DNA of 64,000 bases from Apteryx mantelli (Eukaryota; Chordata; Aves; Apterygiformes; Apterygidae), in the NCBI RefSeq assembly GCF_036417845.1, contig NC_089981.1, positions 19,798,001 to 19,862,000 of the forward strand, given 5' to 3'. The notes beneath the pieces were generated by a model that worked only from the letters and a program-made list of their open reading frames with translations, did not search any database and was not told where the DNA came from. A program made the translations under genes and the position numbers. Positions 35,578 to 47,693 of the stretch are shown here, one piece after another. Each line of letters opens with the position of its first letter. Within the stretch, counting starts at the first letter, position 1.

Positions 35578-37850
35578 GCGTGCTGGGAAGTCTGGGCGGT
35601 TGCTGGCCTCTCTCCCTGCCTGCAGCACATCTCCACCCCGCAGGGGCCTGGGCTAGTGCTGCCGGTCCACCCTCTGCTGCCCTTTCCCCAAAGAAACAGT
35701 GTTGTCTCTTCACCACGTGTGGGTGTCTTTTCTTTGTGGGAATTAAACTAAACGGCCCTAAAACTCAGGCCCTGAAGGAATCCGGATCATCCTGAGAGGG
35801 GTAGGACACGCACTCTTTCCAGCAGTCTGTGGCAGCGCAGAACATACCCACACACTGTGTCTTTGCCACAAAGTGCCAGCTACTCTGATGGGGCGTGAAG
35901 CCAAGAGGAAAGGAGAAGAAAAGTTTTCGCCTACCCTGCTCTCTCCAGAGACGGTGTGCTGGGGCAAGAGCAGGCCCCCGCGCTCTGCATGGCTTACATA
36001 TCCCATGGAAGGGGTGGCTGCGGTCTGAGGTGCAGCTCTAGACCTTTTCTAGCACCAGGGCCTACAGCACACAGGCCCTGGAGTTGCCTATTTTTTGCCT
36101 CAAGAGCTCTCTGCTGAGATGGAGGGGAACCAGGGCAGATCATGGTGGAACGGTTCTCCCGCAGGGTCAGTCCCTGTTCTAATGTCCCTTCACCTTAGGA
36201 AGTGCAAGAGCATCTTTCTCCAGCTGGCCTCCGTCTCAACACTGTAGAAGAGAAGCTGCTAATGAATTGTAGAAGGACTTTTTCCAAAAAGGGGTGGCAG
36301 GATCGCAGTGATGCCAACCTTATTGAACCATGGGTGATTCTTCAGGAAAAGAAGCACCCTGTTTTCCCTTACAAAAGGGTCAGGAATGGCTGGAAGACCA
36401 CAGCTGTCTGGACAAGACTCTGCCTTGAAAATAAAGCACCTCTTCTGCCATCCCTCGCTTGAGGAAGGACACAGGGCTGACGCCTCGCCTGCAATGGCTT
36501 CAGCTGGCATCACTGAGCCCAACAGCATTGCAAACTGTGGACAAATCTCCTTGCATGCCCTGCAAACAGACCCCTCGGCCCAGGGGAGCCCTGGCAGGAG
36601 GGCCCCCATCGGGCCCCACTCTGACAAGAGGCAGCCAGTGCTCCCATCAGCGTAGAAACAAATGCCCAACCCAGAAGGAGGCAGAACAGACTCACGAGCA
36701 CCCAACCTGGCTGCTACACTCTACTGCTTCATTTCAGGCATTGCTTTGCAGAAGGAAGGAGATCCAGCCCCCTCTTACTTCTCTGGGCCAGCTTCCACCC
36801 ATTGGGAGCCCCCAACCAGCTCCTGCTGGGTGCAGTCAGGGCAACAGCTTCAGCCATGCAGGGAGCCCAAGCAGCTGCTGCTCCCCAACTGCTGCTCCCC
36901 TTCCTCAGCAACACCCCTGCTGCCCTCCACCCCAGGCTACTTCCAGCCTTTGGGCATTGCCTGCTCTCGGATTTTGGAAAAGGGAGCAGGTCCAGACCAA
37001 AGCAAAAATGCTGCAACTCAAACCCCAGGGAGGGGAGGTGGAGTGTGACCATCCTTGCACAGCCCCAGGGCAAGTAGGGACCCCCGAGCAGAAGGGCATG
37101 GCAAAGCCCCAGAAGAGAACACAGGGGTCAGCATCACCCTTTGGCTGAGTTCAGCAGTGACGGGTCAGTGCGTCGGGCTCTGCACGTTAATTGTTCACAT
37201 TACCATCTGTCTCATCTAACATCGGTAAAAAGGTCATAATGAACATAACATAGATGAAAAATGTATTGAATTTAGCATAGATATTGACAAGAAGGAATGA
37301 AATAAAATTGTATGTAACTGGGACGTTAGCATTTCTGATATTAACAGTGTAGTGCTAAACTCATACTGAACACTGAGGGTTCGATTTCGCTGCCTGAATG
37401 GGGGAGCATGCAGCCATTTGGGATACCCTGAGCGTATTATTAGCAGAATTTCATTAACTGTAGTAGAAGCTTAGGCACCTCTAGTTTATATGTTTACACT
37501 CATAATGTATACAACTGACAGTTTATTTGCATGAGTATGCTGTTGCACAAATTCTTCATGTCCTCATGCTCCAGTATTAGCAACCAATTTCTCATTATAT
37601 TCCTGGCTCTATTTTATCACTGTTTCAATATTATAGTGTAGGGGCTGAACCACAAGAAAGGGGAAGTATTCTACCAGATAGTCTGACATGAAAGCAAGTA
37701 TATTCCTGGAGCCACCTCAAGCTGCTGCTCAGTAAGTCCCTATTTGTAGTGGAAGACAGAAATTCGGTGAGATACTGACCCCCAGCACTTTTCGTCTCTG
37801 GATTAATGGCAAAAATGGGACTTTTCTTTTTTCTTTTTCTCTACTCTCAT
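35578..37850. other. Downstream of MROH, no gene recognised
   Basis: Begins with the MROH 3' untranslated region and its attaaa signal near 35742. A second aataaa lies at about 36431 on the plus strand without a recognisable exon before it. Frames up to 229 residues (36459-37148) are rich in serine, proline and alanine and show no family resemblance. Confidence 0.45.
35742..35747 (+). terminator. Probable polyadenylation signal of the MROH gene
   Basis: ATTAAA about 165 bases after the stop codon, on the coding strand. This common variant of the AATAAA signal lies at a plausible distance. Confidence 0.5.
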
Positions 37851-37874
37851 AGGAGGCAAAACAAACTCTACTAA

Positions 37875-38120
37875 ATGGCAAAGGAAAACAGCACCATGGC
37901 GCTAGATTTCATTTTCCTAGCATTCTCGGATCACCCAGAGCTGCAGGCCCCCCTCTTTGTGGTGTTGCTCATGATCTACATTCTCACTCTGGTGGGAAAG
38001 CTTGGAATGATTGTGTTGATAAGGATTCACTCTCAACTTCATACCCCCATATGCTTCTGCCTCAATCTATTCTTATTTGCGTTATTCTTCCATTACTGCA
38101 TCTGGATGTTTACTTACTAA
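37875..38120 (+). pseudogene. Olfactory receptor fragment, truncated in helix 2
   Basis: Begins [20 protein letters not shown], with an NST glycosylation site and a helix 1 reading [12 protein letters not shown], where the OR consensus is GN. It continues to [10 protein letters not shown], where ORs have LHTPMYFFLS. After that the frame runs into unrelated residues ([17 protein letters not shown]) and stops, so helices 2-7 are missing. A splice acceptor (tactctcatag) ends 22 bases before the ATG, the normal OR arrangement. It represents a third OR lineage in this locus and is not functional as a receptor. Confidence 0.85.
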
Positions 38121-39415
38121 TAAAAGGGTGAAGAGGGGAAAACTGGATCTCTGTTTTGCTTTGATTGTCAGAACACTAGGGGCTTTTTATTTATAAATAC
38201 TCAATGCATGCTTGTTTCTCTGTCTGTCTCAGAGTGTAGAGGACTGCAATGAACACTTTTACTTTTCTAAAAAAATGTTAATAATATAATAAGCTCAAAT
38301 AAAAATAGAGACTTTCATGTTTATCAAATAACTGGATGAGTGACTCCACCTAGTAGGAGAATAGCCTGCAGCTGAGGCAGGAGCACTGGTTTGGAGCAGT
38401 CAAGTCTACATAAGTTAGGATGAGATGAGATGAGATGAGATGAGATGAGATGAGATGAGATGAGATGAGATGAGATGACCTCACCTCTGGAGGTGCACTT
38501 CAAAGGAACTGCACTGGTTAGTGTCACCTTAGAATTTGACCCATCTAATTTAATACAGAAAATTCACTTGGCATAATCTGGGTACAGAATTCCTTTGTCT
38601 CCAATGGAACAAAAATAATGTAGACCAACTGAAGTTTCAGGAAAGTTGTACCGATCAAGGTGAACAGGTATTTCAGGCTGAGTAGCTACCTGAAGTAATC
38701 ACATTGAATTCACGCAAATGTAAGTACATTTCAAATCTTAATTCACCTATCTCTTTATAAATTAGTGTACCATTAAGAGAACTGAATGTTTCTTGTATTA
38801 ATTTCTGCATTAAAAGCCTACTAACAGATGTTGACTTATTTACTTTGCTTCAGCGATAGTCAAAATGAACAGCAATCACAGAATGTGTCCTGCTCTAATC
38901 TGTTGTCCTTTAGAGTCTAGCCAAACGTAGTCTTTGTGTCAAAGGGAAAAAGATGTGTGATATTACTCAGAGCTGTTCAGAATTTGCTTATTCCAGGAGC
39001 TGTCATGTTTGCTTCATTCTCCAAGGTCATAAGAAAGCAGTCAAAATGCTGTTACTAAGCATAACTGTTACTGCCAAGGTTTGACACACTCCTGTTAGAT
39101 TGAAGTCTCAGTAGGAACCACTGCTACTTGCGCAAATATAAGGAGAGATTCTTGCTTCATATTTTGCAGTTCAGTTGATTTGGAGGGTAGGGCGGGGAGG
39201 AATGAAAGAACAGAGGAATGAAGGAGACTGCTCATCTCACAGAGCCAAATGCTAAACACATTTTCCACAAGAAAAAGCCCATCTTGTGAATGCTACGTAC
39301 ATTGCTTTGTTTTTTCTCTTCCACAGTACTATGTCACAACATTTACCTCAGTTCATATCTGGAAATTAAAAGAATTCTCCGAGAGATTTAACCACCTACG
39401 TCTTCTCCAGAATCA
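38121..39415. other. AT-rich spacer with pentanucleotide repeat
   Basis: No gene recognised. Contains the TGAGA array listed separately and leads into a CpG island. Confidence 0.5.
38421..38478. repeat. (TGAGA)n pentanucleotide microsatellite
   Basis: About 11.5 perfect copies of TGAGA. Such uninterrupted runs are usually length-variable. Confidence 0.97.
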
Positions 39416-39417
39416 CA

Positions 39418-39690
39418 ACGGTCAACTGGGCGCGCGGGGCGGGGCCACCTAACGGCCCCCTGGGCGCGCGCGGGGAGAGGGGGAGGGTCGTGACCAAGGG
39501 TCCCCAGAGCGCGGGAGCTAACGGCCGCCTGCTGGGCGCTACCGGTCAGTGACAGTCAGCGGGGAGAGCCGGCAGCGGGAGAGGCGCGGGAGGGGGCGGC
39601 GCTGCTCCCCGGCCCCGCTGAGGGGAGGGAGGGAGGGAGGCCTGGCCCGGCCCGGCTCGGCTCGGTGCCGGCGACAAAAATCTCTTTCTA
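39418..39690. promoter_or_regulatory. CpG island, probable promoter of unassigned gene
   Basis: A sharp change from AT-rich DNA to a GC-rich block with dense CG steps (ggcgcgcggggcggggcc; cccggcccggctcggctcgg) and GGGCGG boxes. Methylation-free promoters in birds look like this. No start codon or first exon can be assigned. The unidentified exon-like blocks to the right lie on the minus strand and would point toward the island, so the island may serve a different plus-strand or divergent transcript. Confidence 0.6.
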
Positions 39691-41765
39691 GAGCTAGCAC
39701 CCAAGACAAGTCAGTCTGCAGACACCTAAGAAAAGTGGAGAGGGAGATTCTTGTACCTTTCCCTTCCAAAGGAGGCCAATCTTTCAGCTTTGCTTAGTTC
39801 ACCCTTCTTTACCTCTCTTATTTTACCTGAAACAATTAAAGGCGTTTGAGCCAAACACAGCAGACTCGGTGTCCTTGTAGTGAGAGAATTTGCTCCAGGA
39901 ATGGTTTGAAAGGCTGTTTATACCGAATTTACCGAGTCCATGTCCTACTTCTCCAAGGAAAGAGCACCCCGTGCTCTCTAGTTTGGTGACTAGTGGCCAC
40001 AGGAGGTAGAATAGCTTCACAAAAGGACCAAGAAGCACCAGCCTCCAGCTAGTTAATATGCTAGTAGCCTAAAAAAATATAAGCACATTGAAAACATCAA
40101 AAAGTAAATTTATTATCCCTTGGCAGCTCTTGTATATACTGCTCTGGATACTTGGTTTCATCATAGCCAACCAATCAACTTGTTTTTTAATAGCCAGAGC
40201 ATGGTTCCCCTGTAAACATTCCCCAGAGCTGCACAGCACCCTGCAGCTAGGGCAACTTATCTTTGTCCCCAAGCTAGCTGTACAGTCGTGAGACAAGCAG
40301 AGCTGGCAATAATATTTACAGTTATGGCCATGGTTATACAACGTATGACCAAGCTCACAAAAGTTTCTCACCCCAAATATCCTTCCTGACATCTTAACAC
40401 CATAATAATGTTCATCGTGTAAAGGAAGGAAACAGGTCTTGGGATAACTAAACCTGTTGTTCGGCTTAGAAATCCCCCAACCCTCATTCCTCTCGGATAG
40501 GAGGATGATACATACATTAACAAGTAGCAGATCCTCAGACAAGGGGATGTCACTCAGCGCAACCTCCTTGTGCACAGAGGACCCCAGTTTGTCATGCAGC
40601 TCTTCTGCTCAGCTTAACAGCTCTGCATCTGTCAGATCACTGCTGTAAGTGCTGTGAGACTCCCAGCAAAACAGACATGATTGTTGCTGGCCTTTAGATC
40701 AGTTAAAGAGGGCTGCTTTTTGTCTGTAATTTTGGAGTGGGGGATAGAGAGTAGGGCTCTGCGTACCCCACCCCCAACAGCTTTTACAAGAATGATAGCC
40801 AGGCAGAAAGTCTGATCGAGACAGCGCTCTGACTTTGCTGGAGAGTATCGAGCCATCCTAAAAATTTCTCAGCATTCATAGTGCTTAAAGTAGTAGCGGG
40901 AGAATATAGAGTCATGCATACTGGCAGCTTCAAGGTGGAGCTGAGCGCAATCACCAGGTTCAAACAGGCTGTGTAAATGGTCAAAAACTTGCTCTCCACC
41001 CTCAAACAAATGTTTCATAAGCTTCATGTAGTGAAAACTGATCTAAATTAACATATTGGTATTCTTCTCCACATTGCCTAGTCCTGAACCTCTGGATCGG
41101 CCATTCCCACTGCCAGACATGCTCCATGGAAGCCACGGGGTGGTCTGCTGCCTCCTCCACCACTTCTGCTGCATTTTGAGGGGGGGATCAGGGGGTAAAG
41201 CTGGGCTTTCAAATGACCTCCTGAGGACTTGGCAGAGCAGCTGGTGGCCAACCCTGGGAGATATCCTCATGATGTATGAAAGCCTCTTGCTCTGCAGGGG
41301 GCTGCAGTAACCGGGAAGTTGTTTCCAGGGGGTCATCTCACACCCTGGTGGGAGAAATGTTCACTGGCCCATCAGGTTCAGAAAAGCAGTTTGCACTTAA
41401 GAGCCCTTGTGATCCCTGTAACCCCTTGCCAACAAGATGCTTACGGTGACACAAAGTTCGTTTAGCTTTCCTAATTAGCAGTCTTCATTGAAACTATTTT
41501 TTTCTCTTTCGCTAGCCTGCAAGCCAAGGCCCCAGAAGCAACAGAACAATGAACTCTTTTTTTGAGCGGTGCCCTCCCAGTTACATCACAGAAAACATAA
41601 TCATCACGGTCTTTGAGTGTTAAAACCGTTTACTCGCTGTTGCACCCCCCAAAAAACTGGCTTAGCTTTACCAATTAATGGCCTTGTTTGTAACTGAGTT
41701 TTGCTTCACTGTCCTGCAAACAATAGCCACAGCTTCATCAGCACAGCCAGCACTTGTATGAGTAC
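39691..41765. other. No gene recognised
   Basis: Minus-strand frames (for example 40069-40575, with several Cys/His pairs such as CKYYCQLC, and 41043-41336) look partly protein-like but I cannot assign a family. Neither has convincing splice context. Confidence 0.4.
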
Positions 41766-41969
41766 CTTCCTGACTTCTGACAGCCTCTGTCATAGCACCG
41801 TCATCAGCCCGTTTATCACCTCCATCCCACCTGCTGCTCCTCTGTCCTGAATAATAATCATGCTCATTCAGCTCTGCAACATCCCCATGGTTCTTCCTGC
41901 TCCGCCTCCATGGTCTATCAGGCCAGTCTTGACTGCGTGCTTGGTCTGCCTCTTCTTTGCAGCGTTGGC
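41766..41969 (-). other. Exon-like block 2, unidentified minus-strand gene
   Basis: Flanked by a good acceptor (tgttcttag) and a possible donor (ggaag|gtact). It is 204 bases long (68 codons). The open frame reads QRCKEEADQARSQDWPDRPW and further on ELNEHDYYSGQRSSRWDGGD, rich in charged residues. The family was not recognised. The frame stays open past the donor, to a stop after 41668, so this could also be a terminal exon. Confidence 0.35.
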
Positions 41970-42102
41970 CTAAGAACAAGAAAACACATATAGCACCAGC
42001 CTGCACCCCAGTAATGGTTTTAGAGGGAGCTGCAAGATCCCCCCACAACCGTGAGCAAAGGGAACTCCTTCAGACCAGCCACCCTCTCTGTGTGACACTC
42101 AC

Positions 42103-42249
42103 CTCAAAATAATAGTTTGCAATTCCCAGGCCCGTTGGCCAGTTCTTCTGGTTCACATGGTCCTTTGGGGGAATCTTTTCGGGGCTTTTTCTTGTCGTCC
42201 CCATGCACATGTTCTTCTGAAGCCGGCATTTTGTTCTGGTTTTCCATTT
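42103..42249 (-). other. Exon-like block 1, unidentified minus-strand gene
   Basis: Acceptor (actgtctgcag) and consensus donor (gag|gtgagt) frame 147 bases. One frame reads MENQNKMPASEEHVHGDDKK and is hydrophilic like a protein start. That frame is the one phase-compatible with block 2, but it meets a TGA just before the donor. Another frame is fully open. Either it is a decayed gene or the pairing is wrong. Confidence 0.35.
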
Positions 42250-43230
42250 CTGCAGACAGTGTTGCCCATGCCTTAAAGCACTATGCAAAGCCCGAAGTCT
42301 GCCGCAGTAATACTGCATGGTCACCCTGTTGGGCTGGGACCGGATGCAGGGGCCTTTTGGTTCAGCTCACAGAACTGGTCTCTGTTTTGTACCTGACAGC
42401 GTTTGCACAGGGGGCCCCTTGGTGGTCTCCGAGGAGGGGTCTGTAGCGCTTGGGCACGTTCCAGCATGTTTGTGCTCGCCACCCTTTTGGTGCCACCCCT
42501 CCGCCCTCTTGAAGTTCCCCCCACCCCAGATGTGTTAGGGCTTGATCTGCAGCCTTGAGAAGTGGGAGGCCCCGAACCTGCTTTTTACTTTTTTTAATTA
42601 CTTTCTATTCGCAATTAACTTCCATTATTCATTCCATTACCTCTTATTAAAGGATGTTTTATCCATTTTAAACCTAGGCTTTTGTGGCTATGTATACTTA
42701 ATTTATTTGTTCTTATAAATGTGTATATATGTGCTTTGCATATACACATATCTAAATATATATGTAATAGCGTATGTATGGATAAATAAAATATGTTTTT
42801 TACATATTTGTACACTCATATCTATGTATATATATATTTCTATTAAAGTTCCTATTGCGTGTAAGTGACTATCTTAGGTAAAAGTGAGCAGCTAGGGTGG
42901 GTCTGTGCAAAAATGGAGAGGACATCCTGAAAAAAACCCTACAACATAAGGCACAGGCGTGTTGAAAGATGAGTGAAGGAGCAAGCCTCCTTCTGCCCTC
43001 TCCTAGCTTTGCAGTGTTTGACATTGTGGTGTCGGGGTCCTTTCAGTTCAGTTGCTTCTGCAGGTGAAAAGCAGGCTCACCGTGAACCCTGCACGGAAGG
43101 GGTCAGAGGTGTGGGGATCTTTCAGCCCAAGCTCTGCTAGGCTCTGACTCCTTCCTGGGCTCAAGTGGGTGGTGCCCGTAGTGCTCAAGGATTAGAGAAA
43201 AAGAACGGCTATGCAAGCATTGTCTCCTTT
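42250..43230. other. No gene recognised; AT-rich spacer
   Basis: Strongly AT-rich between about 42570 and 42850, with irregular TATATG steps. No coding sequence was supported. Confidence 0.5.
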
Positions 43231-43233
43231 TGC

Positions 43234-43239
43234 TTTATT
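43234..43239 (-). terminator. Probable polyadenylation signal of the SUN gene
   Basis: AATAAA on the minus strand, about 210 bases after the SUN-domain gene's stop codon. It is the first such signal downstream. Confidence 0.6.
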
Positions 43240-43447
43240 AGGAAAACATCTGTGCAGTGGAGAGAAAGCAGAAAGGCCGAGGAACAAACACCTCACTGTG
43301 TGAAAGCAAGAAACGGGCTGGTTTTGAGAGCGCCTGTGAAATGACATTGATCCACAGCAAAGTGAACTGCCACATCTCTTCTCTTCTTGCCTTCTTTTTT
43401 TCATTCTTGGTCCGAGAAGGTCTCACCCTGTCTTCTGGCTAATGGCA

Positions 43448-46400
43448 TTAGTTCTGGTTTGCCCTCTTCCCATGAACCTGCACTCGGTAAATGCAGGTGT
43501 ACTCTGGGTTTCCCCAGTTGCTCTGTATGAGAAGTTTTATGTACTGAAAGGCCCTGGGAAGCTCGTTCTGTAAAGAAAATAAGGGGAAAAGCAACAGCTT
43601 GACTGGGGAGTAAAGAGCAACAAAACAATCGGTAGGTATCTGCCTCTGCCAGCCCTGCTGCTTCTGGGAAGGAGCAAGCTCTCGAAAGGGGGTGAGAGCA
43701 GCTGTGGACATTGGAGGCTCGCTGGTAGCAGGGCTGCTGGGAAGGCTTGTGACATGGGGAAACTCTTGCTGTGGCGGAAGACATCTGGTGTCCTCCTTGC
43801 CACCGCCTGCCTCGGCTGGGCCTGCGCCCCCCTTCCCTCAGCCCCTTCCCTCTGCTGCTTTCTCTGTGCTAACAGAGAGGCCAGGCAGGCGCTCCTGCAC
43901 GCAGGGCAGCCCGGTGTGCAACCCCGCCAAAGGCCTGCTATCTCCTCCAGCTGCCTTGCCAGCAGGAGCGAGAGTGCGGGCAGAGGGAGGCACACTGGGA
44001 AGAGAGGATGCCGTCCAGCCTGCTGCCAGGACTGACGGTGTTGCCCACTGGCCCCTCTGCCCAGGGAGAAACCACCCACAGTCTTTCTGCCACGGATTTG
44101 CAGGCAAACCTCTTTTCCTCCCAGGCATCTTGCCCACATGCACTTCCTTTACCTTCAGAGGAAAGGTCTGAATGGCCTCTTTTTCCTCGTCATACATGAA
44201 GGTCCCCAGGAGAGTTTCCTCTTCTCCTTCCGCATCCACTCCCTCAGAGACAGAGCACAAGGGGAGCAGGTCAGACTCGACAAAGAGGAACCGTGCACAC
44301 TGCATGCGGACCTGTTATTCGCCCAGCCCCTGCTGGGGCGCTAGCGGTAGGTGGGTGCAGGCTCTGGTGAAGCGGAGTCTGCTCCTTGAGTTTTGATCAA
44401 GAGCCTTGAGATGCTTGGCCAAAACAAGTCTTAAGAGCGATAAAGCCATCCCGTCCCTGGAAATAGCCCCTCAGGCCACTGCAGTGCTCAGGAGAAGCCA
44501 GGACACGACTCTCCAAGGATGCACAAAGATGAGCAGGTCCCCGTTAAGGGCTTTTCCCCACGGCCAGAGCCAAGCCAGAAGTGCCTGGCAAAGACTTACA
44601 GACACAGTGAAATCTCTGGGGGCGCTGCTGATGGTCCCAGATGCCTTGAGGATGTGCTGCACGGTGACAGCAGTCGGTCGGATTTGTGCAGGCAACCTAA
44701 TGACCACCTGGCCCCGAGACCCTTGGAAAGGCCAGCAGTGCCCCGGGGAAACGTCTGGCTGCAAGCAAAAGACAACAGTAAAGAGTAGTGAGGGAGTGGC
44801 AGAGCCAGCACCACTACCCATGTAGGCAGCAGCACAGGCGCCTGTTTGTCTATGGGCTGTATTCCAGCTGATAAATGAATAGTGTGTGAGGAAATGGGCA
44901 GAAGCACGAGGCCTTCTTCCCACCTGATAAAGGGCACTCTCAGTATTCCTGAAAAGAGGAAACTTTTGATTAGGAAAGCATGAAATCTGCCACCCCATAT
45001 CCGAGTCAGGGTCCTACAGCTACAGCTCTGCCCAGCAGCTCTGCAGCTCCCCTCGCTCTCTCCCCCAAGCCTCCCACCCCATCGAAGAATGGAAGGGACT
45101 ATCAGGGATGGGGTAGGCAAATGGGGGTGCTAAGGAGAAACTCCTTCACCCAACTGTGACCAGGGCTTCTGGCAGGATGCTGCAGTTCTGTTCAGTGCAG
45201 TGTTCCTCCTAAGGGGAACCACTGATTTGTAGCAAGCCAAGCCCTGTATTAGACCTTAGGTTTCAGGAACCGGATCAGTGCTGTGGGTTTGAGCAAGACC
45301 AAAGGACAGAGGGGAGATGCCCTGGCATTTGTCCCCAACTTGGCAGGAAGGAATGAAACCAGCACTGATGATTTCTGCTAGGATACCTGCAAAATTGTAT
45401 CTGGAGGGTTTGCAGCAGAAAGGAACCAACACACCCCGCAGAGCCAATTATCTTCCCACTCATAGCTCTTCGATGTTCTCTGCCTGTCGATGGTGGCACC
45501 TGAAATGAGGAGAGAGCAGCTGAGGGCAGCTCTAAACTCAAGGTCTGCAACTCCAGATAACCTTAATGTAAACTCAGTGGAGAGGAATAGAGCTCTTCTG
45601 TGAGCACCGAAACGTTTGTAGGGGCAGTGCCAGAGGCACCAGTGAGGGGCCTGATCCCAGGCCTGGGAGTGAATCCAAGAGAGCCACTCTGCCACAAACT
45701 CGCTTTTGGACCCCAAGACGTCACTTCATCTCCCTCCGCCTTGGTGAGCAGCCTCCTTTTAGGAGGTCTATACAGAAGCACAAGGCAAGGAGACTTGACT
45801 TCCTGTGCGCATACCTGAGCTTTTCAGAGCCCAGTCAGACACCTGCATGCGGTCTTCCCAACTTGTCTGAGACATTGCCTGCTTCGTTTGCTGAACTTCC
45901 TGGGAAAGACATGCATGAACACAAAAAATGACCACATCAGCAGGCAGTTCAGTGTGACCACTGCGTCCTAGCACAGTGAGTCTGTGTTAGAAAAATGCAA
46001 GAGAAGCCTAGTCCAAGGAGCGGCAAGACTCAATGCTTTCTGATGTGAAAAGCGAGGACCGGTGAATAGCACCTTTGCCCACAGCCATAGTGCAGACGTG
46101 GGTCAGACTCCCAACACCCTCGTCTCCACCCCCCCGGCTCTCCAGGTCAGGCTCAGGCTCTGCCAGCACCGGCTGCTCCCGTGAACGTTCCTGTGTCTCG
46201 TCACTGCTTCAGGGGTCAGGCCAGAGCTACCAGAGGCACGGGCGTGCCAAGAGGAGGCTGTCGGGAGTCCTCCACTGCCTGAAGTGGCCTGGCTAAAGGT
46301 GGCCTGAAGAAGGGGCTTCATAGAGGACAAGCTCAACCAGCAAGCTCCTGGGAAGGGATGGGTGCCTGAGGTGAGCAAGAAAACCCCACCAACCACCCCG

Positions 46401-47653
46401 GGAAGTGCCTTGCAGGGGTCCTGCTCATCCAAGCCCTCTTCCACCAAATGCGGGATCACCTTCTTCACGTTGCACATCTCCACACTCAGGTGAGCCGTCT
46501 GCTCCGTCAGAAGCTGCATCTCCTGGGCTTGCTCCCTCAACAGAGCAAGCGAGGTCCTGAAGACAGTGGGAAAGCAGATCCTGTCAGAGAGCTGCCCAGC
46601 CCCTGCTGGGGGCCTGCAAGCTCAGGGAGGAGAAGAGACACGTGTGCTTGGGCCCCCTTTTCTTTCCCTGCTTTGCCAGGTTTAGCAAAAGGCAAAGACA
46701 CGAGGGAAAGACATGAGCCCTGTCCCTTCTGCAAGGGAGCGCAAAGAGCATGAGGTCGATTGACGCTACTCCACAGAATCAGCAGAACTGTTTCTTACCA
46801 CAGGGGCTGCAGTTCTGCTGCAGACAGCCCTAGCAGCTCCTGAAAGGCAAAGGCTCTCCATTAGAATGAATATGCACTCCCAGAACTGCCGGGGCTTCCC
46901 AGAGGGGGCTTCTCTGGGGAGACATGGCCTAAGCTGCTGCTTCTGTGACTCACTCTGCATGGAACCGGCTGAGTCGGTGAGTCGTCCAAGCACCACCAGC
47001 AGCGCTCCTTTGCAGGACTTTCCTCTCCCACAACAACAGTCACTCACCTGTGTCACTTCCTTTGCCCACATTGTCCATGCTGGCAGCAACACCATGCAGT
47101 AAACACCAGCTGTAATTCACATCACCAAAATACAGTTATTTTACTAGGAGTTCTAAAGATCCCTGTGGTCACGTTGTCTCCTCTCAGACTGGGGTAGCAA
47201 CAGGTTAGCTGAGGACATGGGGACCTGGTGCGGAGAGAGGACGTGACTCCAGCTGGGAGCCCTTGCCCCAGGCCTCAGGGGTCTACACAACTGTCCTCTC
47301 CAGGCATGCTTGGTGCCCCAGAGCTCCTCCCCATTTCCCCTTACTGCTCCTGCGAGCACCAAAACCAGGCTCTATGGGCCTTCTAAGAGCTACTTTTCCA
47401 TCACGCCACCTGCACTGCCCTTCTGAGAAGCCCCAAATCAGCTGGGCTCTGCTTCCAGGTCTGACCCTGGCTGCCTGTCCTTGCCTCTGCTTCCCGCAGC
47501 ACAACACACCTCTGAGCAGTGTTGCGATACTGGAGCAGCAGAGTGAGGGGCAATGCAGAGCTGGGCCCATCTGAGGGATGGGCTCGCCACCTGGAACTCA
47601 TTTCCACAAGAGAGAAGGACTCTCTCTAGCCTCCCCTCCACAGCTGCAAAGCC

Positions 47654-47693
<40 letters not shown>

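Noticed and set aside
38421-38478. Pentamer array considered as a CRISPR or regulatory array
   Set aside because: It is a plain perfect microsatellite with no spacers, in a vertebrate genome.
40110-40320. Minus-strand stretch with CCAAT-like, TATA-like and AATAAA motifs in LTR-like order
   Set aside because: No matching partner repeat, no recognised family and no internal region nearby, so calling it an LTR fossil would be a guess.
40069-40575. 168-residue minus-strand frame with Cys/His pairs resembling a zinc-binding domain
   Set aside because: The spacing fits no zinc-finger class that I know, and there is no splice or start context.
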